A stretch of DNA of 64,000 nt from Chrysopilus asiliformis (taxonomy: Eukaryota > Arthropoda > Insecta > Diptera > Rhagionidae), in contig OZ035963.1 of the NCBI GenBank assembly GCA_964034945.1, forward strand, positions 67,972,682-68,036,681. Direction: 5' to 3'. Positions 11,600 through 24,046 of the stretch are shown in pieces (the stretch's first letter is position 1; the number at the start of each line of letters is the position of its first letter). The notes below the pieces were generated by a model. It saw nothing but the letters and a program-made list of their open reading frames with translations, was not told the origin of the DNA and did no database searches. The position numbers and the translations under genes were made by a program.

Positions 11600-14500
11600 A
11601 TGGCCAAACAAGATGTTAATTACAGCGCCCTTACCAACGAGGGCAATAATCCCTTCGTAGACCTGGAGAACAGCCGGAATCCCTTTGGCGGAGACTCAGA
11701 AGATGACCACACACATCATATTGTTGACACAGACAATGAGGAGACTCCGCGGAACAGCGGCGTCATGATTCACGTCGTTCCCGAAACGAACAAAGGTCTG
11801 AACACATCAATATCTTCAAATATGTTCCTTGCTTATTTTTTGTATTTATTTTTCCACTTTATGCTGGTTGTTTTTGTTCCAATTTTACCAGAAAAAACGA
11901 TCACAAAGTGGTAGAAAAAGACAGATAAAAATCATTCACGATGACTTTTTATTTTTAGCACGATGGAATCACATTGAGGATCTCGATTCATTCTTCACTC
12001 GGATGTATTGCTATCATCAGAAGCATGGTTTCTACGTGATTACGCTGCAAGAGATTTTCGAGCTGCTGCAGTTCATTTTTGTTGTGGCGTTCACCACCTA
12101 CCTGTTTCATTGCGTCAACTATCCTGTACTATTTGGGTGAGTTTCAAAGATATAAATGGGGTTTCTAGGGCCTCAATTCCCATTTTTAAAATGAAATCCA
12201 ACAAGTTTGAAACCTCATATAAGCAAAAAAAAATAATATTTCAGCTTCTTTGACGTAGATTTTTCGCCTACGAAGATCTTTTAGTAATTTTTAAAAAAAT
12301 GGCGTTTTGAAAAACTCCAAAACACTCAAAATTCTATTTCAAGATCTTAGATTTCTACCTACTCAGATTTCTTTGTTAATATCGAAAATCTTACCTGGAA
12401 AACGTCTACCTGTGTTGTCGAAAACTCTGTATTCCATATGCACTGTAGCTGTAGGTAGTGGGCGAACTGCACATGAAATTTAAGCCTTGCTGGCATGGAT
12501 CTTTTTTTTGCTTTCTTATAAGGACGAGATAATTTTTGGACAATTTGGGAAATCAGAACAAGGATCAGCACCGTAGGCAATGCGGGAGAGGTTTTATGGG
12601 GCGTCGAAGTTTATCTCTGAAAAACATTGTAAATTTTCGCTCCATAAAGATTTAACTGGTTCAAATTTTTAGAGATTCCGCAAAACTTTTTTTTCGCAAA
12701 TTTTTAAAAATCGGTTGGATGATTTTTAAAGGTTTTTTCGGATCTTTTGGTATTTTTGGAGAATTTTGAAGGTCCTGGTCTGATTTTCTGGTTTTTTAGG
12801 GTTCGAGGATACTTTTAAGGTCGTTCTACTAATAGTAGCAAGTGTTTTGTATATACCATTTCGCCATCACACTAATGCACAACCACTATTCCCGTTAAAT
12901 TTGTACCCTACTTTATGAACAGTTCCTGAGCATGACAATTTGTTTCCTTGCTTTTCACTGTTTGTGATAGAACAGTCGAAAAGGAATTCGAAAATACTAG
13001 TAAATATCTTCAGTGAAGCATTTTGTGAGGGAAAGGGGTATAAAATATAAGTTTAATATAAAATTATATAAGGAAATTACATTCTAATAATTGAATTTTT
13101 TTTAGGGATAAAACAAACACAAATCGCACCAAAGTGACACTCGACGATGCGATATATCCAACAGCTGAGTGTGTAGCCTCCCTAGGGGGAGTAACATGGT
13201 GTGCCCTTATGTTAGCAGCATTATTTTGGATATTTCGGTTAATTAGGGTAGTTTATCACATTTTTCAATTTTGGGATATTAAGAAATTCTTCAACACAGC
13301 ACTAAAAATCGAAGACGTGAGTTTGAAATTAAATTTTAAATTGTTTGTAAGACCCTGGCCTAAATTAGACAGAAATTTCACTCATGCTTATGGCCTGGTA
13401 ATAGTTTTTAGGACAATTCTAATGTGTTCTGAATGAATCCGTAATTCCTATGGCATAACATGAGATTTATGTCTAGTCGAGGCCTCGGACAATGTGTGAT
13501 AAGAGTTTCAATTTTTTAGGAAGAATTGGACAACTTAACGTGGCATGAGATCCAAAAAAAAATTAGAGAAGTTCAATCCGAACAGCAAATGTGCATTCAT
13601 AAGGAGCAGCTAACCGAACTAGATATTTATCATCGAATCTTAAGGTAATAATCAACATTTATGTATGAAATATTGCAAAAAAGTTAATTGAAACTCAATC
13701 CATTTTGTTTAGATTTAAGAACTACATGGTAGCTATGATGAATAAGAATTTATTACCGGCTCGTTTCATGATACCATATCTCGGTGAATATGTTGGCCTC
13801 AGTCGTAGCTTACGGTACAACATTGAACTGATCCTATTTCGTGAGAATCAATCCAAACCTAACTAATTAAAGTCACTAATTTTCGTGAAATTTTTATTTC
13901 AGGCGGGCCATGGTCGCCGTTCGAGAATAATTGGCATCTCCGAGAGGAGTTCAAACGATCAAATAAACGCAACGAATTGGCGGAGAAGCTATCGAGGCAA
14001 ATTCTGTGGGTCGCAATTGCGAATTTAATGCTTTCCCCGCTGATTTTCCTGTGGCAACTCATGTATTTCTTCTTTAATTATGGAGAGGTGATATTTTCTA
14101 GTTTTTATTTGTGGCGGAATTTATCTAAAATTTACTTTTTTCCAGCTTATTAAACGCGAACCAGGGACCCTTGGAATGCGTTGCTGGTCACAATATGGCC
14201 GGCTTTATTTACGGCATTTTAACGAACTCGAACACGAGCTCGACGCTCGTTTAAATCGCGCCTATCGTCCAGCTGTTAGATATATGAATTCGTTTTCCTC
14301 ACCGTTAATGGCTGTGATTGCTAAGTATGAATCAAGTTTTGTCAAATTAAATTCATTTTATTTGAATTTCCCGTTTTTTACATTGTCTTTTAGGAATGTA
14401 GTTTTTATTTGCGGCGGAATTCTTATTGTTCTTATATTATTAACTGTCTACGATGAGGACGTAGTTCAAGTGGAACATGTATTAACTATTATGTCTGTTC

Positions 14501-16541
14501 TAACAGCAATTGTCGTCGTTTTTAGGTGAGTTAAGAGATATCGAATGCTGTTAGTTTGTTTTCCGGAAATAAGAAACACTTTTAAATTGAAAAACGCCTT
14601 TATAAGATCAGATAAACAATTTTTAATAAAATCAATCACTTTAAAATATTGAAAAAAGCAATGTTTAAACAAAAAAAAAATGTCTCCAAAAATTTTGACA
14701 AGTGGTTTAGTGTAAATAAAACATCTAAAGATTTTAAAAATTTTGTTCACGAAAAACGGTATTGAAAAACAATCTTAGATGTAAAATAGTTGTGAAAAAC
14801 GACCTCAACTTTTAACCAATTATCTATCCTGTCTAATTTAGAGTCTTCATACCAGATGATAATATGATTTGGTGTCCAGAACAATTACTGACAGCTGTTT
14901 TAGCTCATGTCCATTATCTTCCAGGGACGTGGAGGGGTTTAGCGCATACGAGTCGGGTTCGACAGCAATTCGGACATTTCTTCCAATTTCGAGCGGTAAC
15001 TAATCATTTAATTTTTCCATTTTGTATAATTATTTCCCCGTTACAGGTCTATTTGATAAACGAACTGATGAGCCCACTAACAACACCCTTCGTCCTGTGG
15101 CATACTTTTCGTCCGCGCGCCTTGGAAGTTGTCGACTTCTTCCGACATTTTACCGTTTCCGTAGTAGGAGTCGGTGATGTCTGCTCCTTTGCTCAAATGG
15201 ATGTCCGAAAGCACGGAAATCCGGACTGGCAACCGACACGAAGCTACGATGAAATGCAATCGACAAACGATGAGCCAAAAGTCTCTCCAACTAACATTGA
15301 AACCAATCAATATACGCAAGGAGAGCATGGCAAAACGGAATTGTCGTTGGTTCACTTTACACTGACGAATCCTGAGTGGAGAATGCCTTCAGACGCCAAG
15401 AACTTCGTCCACGGCATTAAGCGGCACGCAATTCAGGATTTGAACAAAGTCAATAGCCCTGCTGTGGCTACTGTGACTGCGATTGCGAATCCAACTGCGA
15501 TGGGACAGAGTTTGATGTCATTTGGAAGTCTCGGCGGCGATGTGAGTTTGAAATTTTCTGATCGGCTGTCTATAAAACACGTCATGGATTCGATGGTAGT
15601 GTGGGATTCAAAAAAGGGAAAATTAGCGTGGCGTATGTTATGGACAGCCCTCAAATTAATCACACGTTCAACAAGTAAAATTTCATTCAATATTTCAGTA
15701 CTCATCGATAGCTCACTCGATTTTCCAAGCGCACAACATGCCCAGCACTCAAGTGGCAGGACCTTCGTATTTCCAGACACAGCAGCAAGTAAACGTTTTC
15801 TCTCCGCAGTCGGCGACCGGCCCTGCTGCTGGCGGCAGTGGTCCTTCGAATGTGCAATCCCCTAGCATCGCTCACGCCTACGATTTCGAGCATATGCTGC
15901 AACAAAACCTCTACGATGGGTCTACAATGCCGATGCGCAGTGGATTTTTACAAAATATTCAGGAGCGAGACGATGAGGAGTCCAGATCTCAGAGGCGACA
16001 TGCCTCAACAACGTCAGCGGCGGCAGCAGCACTGAGAAGCGCTACTCCAGGAATTATGGACACGAGTATGCGTGGGGCGCTTAGTAGAACCGAAGGCAGA
16101 ATACAGGGACCTAGCGAGAGTCTTGTTTATAGGTGAGGGTTATTTTTTTTTCAAATCTATTAGAGCTTTTCTAATGAATTTTACAATTTCTAGTTTACAC
16201 GGTGTGACGCCAGCACTCGAGATCGATCCTAGCCACGTAACAGCTGCGGATATGTGCCTCAGTACGCTCTACCTGCACGAGATCCACCATAGACAAGTAT
16301 GAATTAAGACAGAATCGTGTTTTTTCACATGAAAAATTTCTCACGTGTCTAGATTCAGCGTCGAGGTGGTGGTGGGCTCGGCCGTGGAGGATCTCGCTAT
16401 GAGCAGAGCGCTCGCCAGATGTGGCAGCGGCCCCATCAACAGCAGGAGCAGCCTACGCCCCTCCAAACCACCTCCGCCGATCGCATTACGCTGACACCAG
16501 CGGCCGAACGCACTCCACTGCTCAGCCAGAAAAAATCATAG
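11600..16541 (+). CDS. Atg9: Autophagy-related protein 9 (lipid scramblase of autophagosome formation)
   Basis: Thirteen exons: join(11600..11795, 11959..12136, 13106..13316, 13520..13644, 13713..13840, 13903..14087, 14146..14324, 14394..14525, 14842..14995, 15047..15541, 15699..16132, 16194..16296, 16353..16541). All junctions are GT/AG and in phase, giving 902 aa, close to the length of fly and vertebrate ATG9. Atg9 is the only multispanning membrane protein of the core autophagy machinery; it cycles on Golgi/endosomal vesicles and scrambles lipids at the growing phagophore. Hallmarks seen: WNHIEDLDSFFTRMYCYHQ near residue 68, hydrophobic segments near residues 102-120, 145-175, 310-337, 400-419 and 428-446, the PDW motif after the last core helix, and a low-complexity Gln/Ser-rich tail ending ERTPLLSQKKS. 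Two NPF motifs in the first 30 residues could bind EH-domain endocytic adaptors. The 969-bp intron 2 is the longest. The start is the first ATG of the conserved frame. Confidence 0.97.
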
Positions 16542-17399
16542 CAAAAAGCTGAATGGGTTTGAGGTAAAAAATAACTGAAACTAAAAAAAAAATGAAAGAG
16601 TTTCTATAATCGTACGTTTAAGTAGTTTTGTGTATGTGCCAATAAGTGTTTCTTACTTATTACACCTATTACTTTACTACTACTTGAATTCTTCATTTTT
16701 ATGTGAAGAATTTAGCAGAAATCACAAAACACGCATCACTACAATTCACTGGCGACGACAATTGACTTTAATTTTTGTAAAAAAAAGAAGAAAACGTAAG
16801 AAAAAAGTGAAAAACCGACACTATCCACAGCATAATAAATATTGCTTTCGTGTAAATTTTGTATAAAAAAACACTAGTCCATGAGTTATTTTATATTTTT
16901 TAAATTTTTACTCTAATTTTACTCTTAATCTTGGTAATATTACGTTCAAAGTTTAATTTATTTATCGATATGGGATGAGATGAGTTTTATTTGCTCGATA
17001 ATATTATTCTATAATTTATATTTTAGTAGATTTATTTTAGAAAATCATACAAAACAAATAAAACGATGATATAATGTTGTAAATAATTGAGACGCTCTTT
17101 ACTCTGTGTATTTCTTGCGAAAACAAATCCAATATGTTTTTTTTTTTGTTTTTCTGCAACAATTGTAGGTTTTAAGATTCAATTACAATTTATTACTAAT
17201 CAAATTTCAAAATTGATCAAAAACATTTTTTTACACTAGATTTTTTCTTCTTTTGTTCTTCAAATTAATATAAAAAAATAATAAAAAGATATTTTTATTT
17301 ATTTATTTAAAACCCGGAAGAAGGCATGGTGCCTTATAAGGTTATACAATTAAATTCGAGTTACTTAAAATTAATTTAATAATATGTAACAATTTTTTT
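16542..17399. other. Atg9 3' UTR and downstream spacer
   Basis: AT-rich. An AATAAA is present near 16833, about 290 bases past the Atg9 stop, and is a plausible polyadenylation signal. No gene is seen. Confidence 0.5.
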
Positions 17400-17560
17400 C
17401 ATCTCCCGCTGAGATTTTTTCATCTCCCGCTGAGATTTTTTCATCTTCCGCTGAGATTTTTTCATCTTCCGCTGAGATTTTTTCATCTCCCGCTGAGATT
17501 TTTTCATCTCCCGCTGAGATTTTTTCATCTCCCGCTGAGATTTTTTCATCTCCCGGCGGT
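17400..17560. repeat. Tandem repeat, 21-bp unit, seven full copies plus a partial one
   Basis: The unit CATCTCCCGCTGAGATTTTTT starts at 17400, 17421, 17442, 17463, 17484, 17505 and 17526, with a diverged partial copy from 17547. Two units carry a C-to-T change (CATCTTCC). Adjacent units contain GAGAT and ATCTC, so the array can fold into a chain of small hairpins. It lies between the 3' ends of Atg9 and the VARP gene. Confidence 0.95.
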
Positions 17561-17575
17561 CTCCAAATTGACTCG

Positions 17576-18481
17576 GCTACTTGACATTTCTCAGCTCTAC
17601 TTTATGATTTTTTTGTGGTCATCAACCTCTTGACTCATCTTGGGTGATGAATCTACTACAAAAATTGGACAATCTAGTAGAAAACTGTTTTCAAATTAAT
17701 CGTAAAAAATGTTTATTTACGTTCGTTGTTGACAAAAAAAATTATGAGGTTAAAATGAAACAAATTGTTTTTGAATTTATAGGCATAGTTAAAAAAATCA
17801 AAATTTTATTAAAAATCTAATGTGGGTTTCATTTGTAAATTGGAAAGTTTGCTTAGTAGGTCGTGGAATTAACTTTTTTTTAACAGTAGCGTTATGATGA
17901 GCAATGCCATAGTAAGAGTTGTGTCATAGAGAGCGGGGGTATTAATATTGACTTAAATAATTTAAGTTGGACTTAAGTTTCGTTGATGCAAACGGCCAAT
18001 AGGCATTTTTTGGCGGACATTCGAAGATTTATGTGATCTCCCCACGAGATTTTTGTGTTACTAAATTGAATTTATCACGTCAAAAACGTAAGACCTCTTT
18101 GTCTCCTTTGCTATCCTACTGAGTAGCCATCCAGATTTTGCAATGCAGAAGTGGAGGTTTAAAGTGTCGTCACCCAGAAGATCGCTTTTCTTAACAAACG
18201 TCTTGAAGAGTTTGGTCTACCAAAAGGTCGTACAATTTTCGATCGTTAACAAAAGACTTAATTTTTAGGACACCTATCTTCGTTGGAAAGTAAAAGGTGG
18301 GGCCCAATTCCCATTGGGACTGCACAATAAATTTTTAAAAGACATTTTTTACACCGGAAAGCTAAAAAACCGCCGAATTCCTCATAAATCCCATAAAACC
18401 ATCGGAGTTGGGTTAATAAAAATAATAATTTATTAAACAAAGCATTTTTCAGACATATGAATTAGTGTAAATAAAAGCCCC
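17576..18481. other. Spacer between convergent Atg9 and VARP genes
   Basis: AT-rich and without recognisable genes; the right part presumably holds the VARP 3' UTR. The short ORF over 18258-18440 on the minus strand has no supporting feature. Confidence 0.4.
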
Positions 18482-21182
18482 TTAAATAGTCGTCCTTTCG
18501 AGCAGCGCTGAAACATTCAACATCATTGATTTTCTAGCAACTTCAGCCGCCTTCAGTCCATCCTTATTGCGAATATTAACATCCGGATAATGCTGTAACA
18601 GAAATTGTGCCGCTTTAAAAGCACCAGCCTTGGCAGCAAAATGTAACGCTGTGTTGCCGTAGCAATCTTGCAAATCGATCAAATTAATGGCTGCGCACTC
18701 CAGTAGCGCCTCAACTGATCTCCAATTTCCGTAACTAGCGATGTGTAGAGCCGTCTGACCAAATTCATTTTGACTGTCTGCCTTTGCCCCGTGCTGTAAT
18801 AAAATTTTGATTATCTCGGGACGATCAAGAAACGCAGCATATTGCAATGGTCCCATTCCATCCTCGTTACGAAATAAATCGCAGTATTGCACAGTTTTAG
18901 TATTCGTTACGATTGTTAAATTATGTAAGCTATCGGCCTCATTATGTACTACACCTAAATAGTAGCAAAGCAGTTTAATATCATTGCATTTTATCGCACT
19001 GTAGATTGGTTCCTTTCGGATTTTCGTGATTCTGTCCATTTCTTCTTTTTTGCGTTCGGAATTTGCAGTACTCGTAGTTGTGGAGCCACCAGTTGCTCCG
19101 GCTACTGCCTCTAGTAAGGATTTTATCTTTTCACTATGTGCCAATTGTACTGGTGAGGTGCCGAATTTATTCTTTACACTAGTACTGGCCCCGTATTCTA
19201 ATAAAGTTTCGACAATCTCCGCGAATCCCCACTTGCTGGCAATATGCAATGCTGTGTTGCCGAAGGAATCCTCCTGGTTGATGTTGTACGGAATTTTCAT
19301 ATGATCCGAGTAGTACAGAAGAGCTTTCACACATCCACCGTGACCATTATTTGTGGCTAAGTGAAGAGCTGAATAGTTTTCCTTTGTGAGGCCGTTTAAT
19401 TCCGCGTTCGAGTGAAGCAGCAAAAGGAGTACATTTTGATGACCTAAAACGGAATACGTTGTAAAATATTAAATGATAAAGAAGGCATGTTTAAAAAACT
19501 TACCTTTACTAGCGGCGAAATGTAACGGTGTCCAGTGATTCTCATCCTTGGCATTCACATTCGCACCTAATGCTATTAAAATACTAATCATACGAGGGTG
19601 TCCCTTACTAGCTGCGATATGTAGTCCACTTCGTCCTTGTTTGTTAGTTGAATTAATATTTGGTGAATTTTCAGCTACCTTCGCCTGACATCCACAGCAA
19701 TCACATAGCGGATGGCACAGTGTTTTCGTCATATCCTCAATGCGAGTGTTGCCAAAAAGCCTCCTCCTATCAAGGATCACATTGAAAATTTCGTCCTCAT
19801 TCGTTGCGGAAATGTTGAGCAGCTGCAATGTTGCCACTTCGTTGTTGGTCTCGATCTGCTTAAAGAGATCCTTTAAAAATTCATCCTTTGTCGTGTACGA
19901 TGTTTCGATTTTGTCCATCTTTCGATCCTCATGATGGTTGCTGTCTGCGGAATTCTCAGAATTTTCCGACATAATGTAGTAAATTGCAGCATCGAGTGTG
20001 GTTAGAAGGAAACTCTCGTAGCCATTCTCAAATTCATTTGTGAAGAAACTCAGAAACGCTGCAATGTAAGACGTTGTCGTGATCCAGTGATTATAGCCGG
20101 ATTTGACAAGAGCGAATACTAGAATCGGCAAAAGATCATCAACAACTGGTTTCAGGTCATTTACCCGAGCATTTTCAATTGCCCTTTTCAGGCAATCAAT
20201 CTTCCCACTCGGCGTTTTGTACGAAACAATCCCGGACAGCTGTTTCTTCACCGCTGGGACGATTCCATGATAATTCTCAGACACCTTCAGCTCGTCCAAA
20301 GTAATTCCACTCATATTTCGCATTGCTTTGTTGAATTTCTCGCTTCTATCCGCATTTATCTCGGCCACGGCCTTAAACATCACATCATATGTGAAAGAAG
20401 ACACACAGAAAGCCACCGATAGCTTCAGGTTGTTCAGTTTGCAGGTGTTCTCGTTGAACTTCTGCCTCAACGAAGCTCTGGACATGACGATGCGGAAGGA
20501 TTTATCCATTAGCAGTCTTGTCTCCTTTTTAAGGTTCTCCTCAGAGTCCTTTCCGCTTATCACCTTCTTCTGAACGTACTCACCGCAAATATTCCTGATA
20601 ATCTTAATCAGCGATGAGGAATTCGTCTCGGCGATAAGAAAATTGAAAGCCTCTTCGGTTGTGGACACTGGAACAGTATCAGAGGTACTGCTGTTACTAC
20701 TCAAAAGCCCTGTCGGTGTCTCGGAACTGTGCTGCATTGGTAGAGACGACGAAATGCACCAGAAACGTACTTTGAAGTAGTCCTTTGTGTAGTAAAGCTC
20801 CTCAAACAGAATAGCCACTCTTCGACTATCGTCCTTTGCATCTATAAGGATTTTGTCCTTCAGACGGTACTCTTGGCCAACCAAATTCGTGAAGTGAAAG
20901 TCCGGAAGTTCGTCGCTTGGAATCAAAATGTGAGCCAGTAAGAAGTCAGTTTGAGCAATGTTTTCGAGGCGGATGGTGTCTTGTCGTGGGAGGCAGATGA
21001 CCCATTTCTCCATCGCTGCCTGAATTATTCAATTTCATTTAATAAAAGCATAATTAAAAATAAAAGAAAATGTTTTTCTGTAAACGCTAAATACCCACCG
21101 TTTCCAGCAGAATTTTGTTGTCGTCGCAAATTTTGTTAAAAAATCTGTTCGCTGTAATGTCCTCATCGTATTTATTGTTCAT
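18482..21182 (-). CDS. Ankrd27: VARP/ANKRD27: VPS9-domain and ankyrin-repeat endosomal trafficking protein
   Basis: Complement of join(18482..19443, 19504..21019, 21099..21182), 853 aa. VARP is a Rab21 exchange factor and a Rab32/38 and VAMP7 effector on endosomes. The N-terminus MNNKYDEDITANRFF matches the family's opening YDEDLLxNPF. A VPS9 domain lies at about residues 250-380, with the signature DDLLPILVFALVKSGY and the catalytic-region segment TTTSYIAAFL. A Cys motif, CHPLCDCCGC (near residue 462), matches the zinc-fingernail motif by which vertebrate VARP binds retromer subunit VPS29. Two blocks of ankyrin repeats follow, to the C-terminus (repeated GNTALHIASKWGF-type units). It is shorter than human ANKRD27 (about 1050 aa), and I see one zinc motif where vertebrates have two. 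A start at the downstream ATG (21013) would lose the conserved N-terminus, so I chose 21182. Confidence 0.93.
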
Positions 21183-22899
21183 TTACGGGTAGAGTTTAAT
21201 TTATCAAATTGAGATTTCACTTTATTTGTTGAAAAAGTACTAAATTTTCTGCGTCGTAGTGAAAAGTTTACTGGAGAAACTCGGACTGGGAAAACTTACA
21301 AGTTGTTGACAAAAACAACACGAATTGTTACTGAAAGTAAATAACAACTATTATGAACTGGACTAAATATACAGATTTTTAGTTCTGTAATATATTTCAA
21401 CGTTTTGACTTTAAATAAATCGCAGAAATTAGGCGATTTTAATGAAAAAATGAACAGAACTTCTTCTTTGACATTTGTTTTGGACGAAAAACTTCAAATC
21501 AACGGTGTGAAGTTGTTGCAAATTGATTATGACCCAACAAGCATTTCTTCTAGAGAACTCAACAAAAATACAGTTTTTTGAAGAAAAAAGTGTTTTCAGC
21601 CGAAAGAACATTGCCGAAAGCAAATTAATATGCCTATTCAGCCAATTCGTGTCAAATTCTTTTGTTATGAGTTCGTACTCGTAATTTTTCTCATTTATGC
21701 AAGGAATAAATTTATAAAACTCAAACTTTAGCGCCAAACAAATTTTTTTGGCTTATAGGCGCTGAATTCGGCTGAATGTCAGAATTCAGCAAAGGGAAGC
21801 TGAGAATCCGCTATTTTGACAGCAAAAAACATTTCTTATTTCTTTATGTGAAAAGTGGTTAAAAAATGTTTTTTTTGCGTTTTAAATGCTTACTGCATAT
21901 ATTCTTTAGTGATTTGGTGTTGAATAAAAGTAATTGATACTTGTTTCAAGAAGCAAAAACTAAAAAAGTGAAAAAAATATGAGTGCATGTTTAATTTCAC
22001 GCTTTATATCAAAAGTTGCGATTTTGCATTATCCTGCGAAGATATCAGCCTTTGTACTAGTAAATGTGAGTACCCTTAATCTTTATTTGGTTTAATTAAG
22101 TTCATTAAAATACCGTTAGGTGTTTTTTTTACTGTTTTTTAATAAATGAAATGAAATGGAAGAATTCATACCAACAAAATCAAATACAGGCGTTAACGCC
22201 ACAAAAATGGGAAAACAAAGTTATGACAGTAACTGGAAGTGGAAACAGAAACATTTTTTGAGTCTTTAAATTGTATTTAAAACGATATATCACGATGTGT
22301 TTATTTATTTTATGTAATTGATAAACATTCCATTAAAAACAATTCATAAACTAGATACAAAATACAAAAAAACATCGCGATAAAGCCGGACGATTTGGAA
22401 TGGGAAGAGGACGGAGGCAAAGGGAAAGAGAAGGGGTTTCGAAAGGTCGACAGCCCCTAAATTGTTTCCAAAAAAAAATCATTTCAAAATGTAGCGCATA
22501 TTTAAAAAGAAATATTAATTCCAAACCTCGAATTAAATGATAGTTTTTCGCTCAATTCAAATTTCTCTTTATACGTTAATTAAATTGCCATAGTGCAAAT
22601 GATACGTCGTATCTTCCGTAGTCGCTTCGTTGCCAGGTACTGCAATTTTTTTACGAAATATTTTATTTATTTTTATATAGTGCGATAGCAAAAAACTTAT
22701 TCAGTGAAATACAAGGACATGTCGGATGAGAACATTTCTGAATTTTGTACAAACAGATTTTCCCATAATTTCAAGTAGTTTTTCTAGATTACAGCAAAAC
22801 GGTAGCTGAAAAAAATTACTTCAAATTTTATTCATGCTCAAATATTATTCTATTTTTTTTAACAACTTCCTCTACTTAAAAGAATTTTACAGATATTTT
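21183..22899. other. Intergenic, nothing recognised
   Basis: AT-rich. A short perfect inverted repeat (GCTGAATTC and GAATTCAGC, near 21760-21790) and a purine-rich patch near 22395-22445 are the only structures noticed. The VARP promoter should be in the left part. Confidence 0.4.
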
Positions 22900-23581
22900 T
22901 CAGTATTTGTTATCATCATCCAGCATAATTGAAAACTTTCTTACTGCAGACTTCAATCGTTGAGTTACATAAGAATCTACATGACCAAAAATCCTGACAA
23001 TATTCATCATATGTGCTAAAGCACTTGATATTTGCTTATCCCTCTCTGTACTGTCCATATCAGCAAATTTCCGAATGAATCCCAGCTTCCCAATTCCGTC
23101 AATTTCCCGTTTCGTGTTTTTAATAACCTTTCCGTCAATTTTTAAAGGAGTAGACAATTTTGTCAAGTTATCGCTGGTGGATCCAGAATCATTTTCATTG
23201 AAATATCTCTTCAAAAGTTTCGTTGCCGTCTTCAATGTGTCCACGGTTGTAGATTCTGGCTGCTTGGCCACCAGAATTTCTTCACTGAAGAATGGTTTTT
23301 CCAGGGAATCAACATCAATTTTGTTCTCCTCACCTGAAATATAGAAAACACTTTAACTGCTGACAACTAAAAAAATTTAAATCACAACTTATTGGTGTTA
23401 AATTGACGAGACTTTTAAGTTTCCCGCTCAGAATCAAACCGTAAGAGAGTGGAAGTAATGCCTACAAAATATTTTAATACCACATATTAGGGAAAACACT
23501 TATTTTAAATTTTTTTTTGCAAATTGTTTAACTCACAACTGCTGTTAGCAGAAAAACAAAACTATTACTCGAGGTCATCAT
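22900..23581 (-). CDS. Secreted protein of unknown function
   Basis: Complement of join(22900..23333, 23389..23461, 23537..23581), 183 aa, three exons with consistent phases. Exon 1 (15 codons, phase 0) encodes the start of a signal peptide, MMTSSNSFVFLLTAV, continued by ALLPLSYG in exon 2. The mature part has no cysteine, is rich in Lys, Asp and Ser, and looks largely helical; it ends SIMLDDDNKY. I do not recognise a family. The short phase-0 signal exon is the same design as in the secreted genes to its right. Its function is unknown; an extracellular or haemolymph role is only what the signal peptide suggests. Confidence 0.65.
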
Positions 23582-24046
23582 AATGAATTTTTGAATTGAA
23601 AATCGAACGCGTCTTGATAATACGACAAATCACTTTTAATTACTTTGCCATTTTCCATTAAAATTCTGTTTCGTAAATCTGATTTCCAATGAAAGTTGGA
23701 CAGGTATTCGTATATGCATTCCATTGTTTACATTTGTGGAAACAGTGTGTACAAAAAACAATCACATTCAGCACAATTTTACAGAAGAAAAGAAGTTTTT
23801 ATTTTGCCAGAAATATTCTAATTGCGTAAATATTTTGTTATGGAATTTAAACATCGTAATGAGTCCAAAGAGCTGTTTGCAAAATAATGTTGACCGATTT
23901 CTAAAACAAAATAATAACAAAAAATTACTCAATCGATTCAAATTTAAGTTAAACAATTTTATTATTAATAAGAATTGTCCACTATGTGCAAATTAATTAT
24001 TTTAATTAATCGCATTTGTGGTTTTAATCATACTGATATCATACTA
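23582..24046. other. AT-rich spacer
   Basis: ORFs exist on both strands (23724-23996 +, 23768-23956 -) but are Asn/Lys/Phe-rich products of AT-rich DNA with no supporting feature. Confidence 0.4.

Noticed and set aside
15077..15905. Minus-strand ORFs inside Atg9
   Set aside because: Antisense shadows of the Atg9 coding exons; no independent signals.
21429..21737. 102-codon minus-strand ORF upstream of VARP
   Set aside because: Begins at a non-ATG codon, no signal peptide or domain, AT-rich composition.
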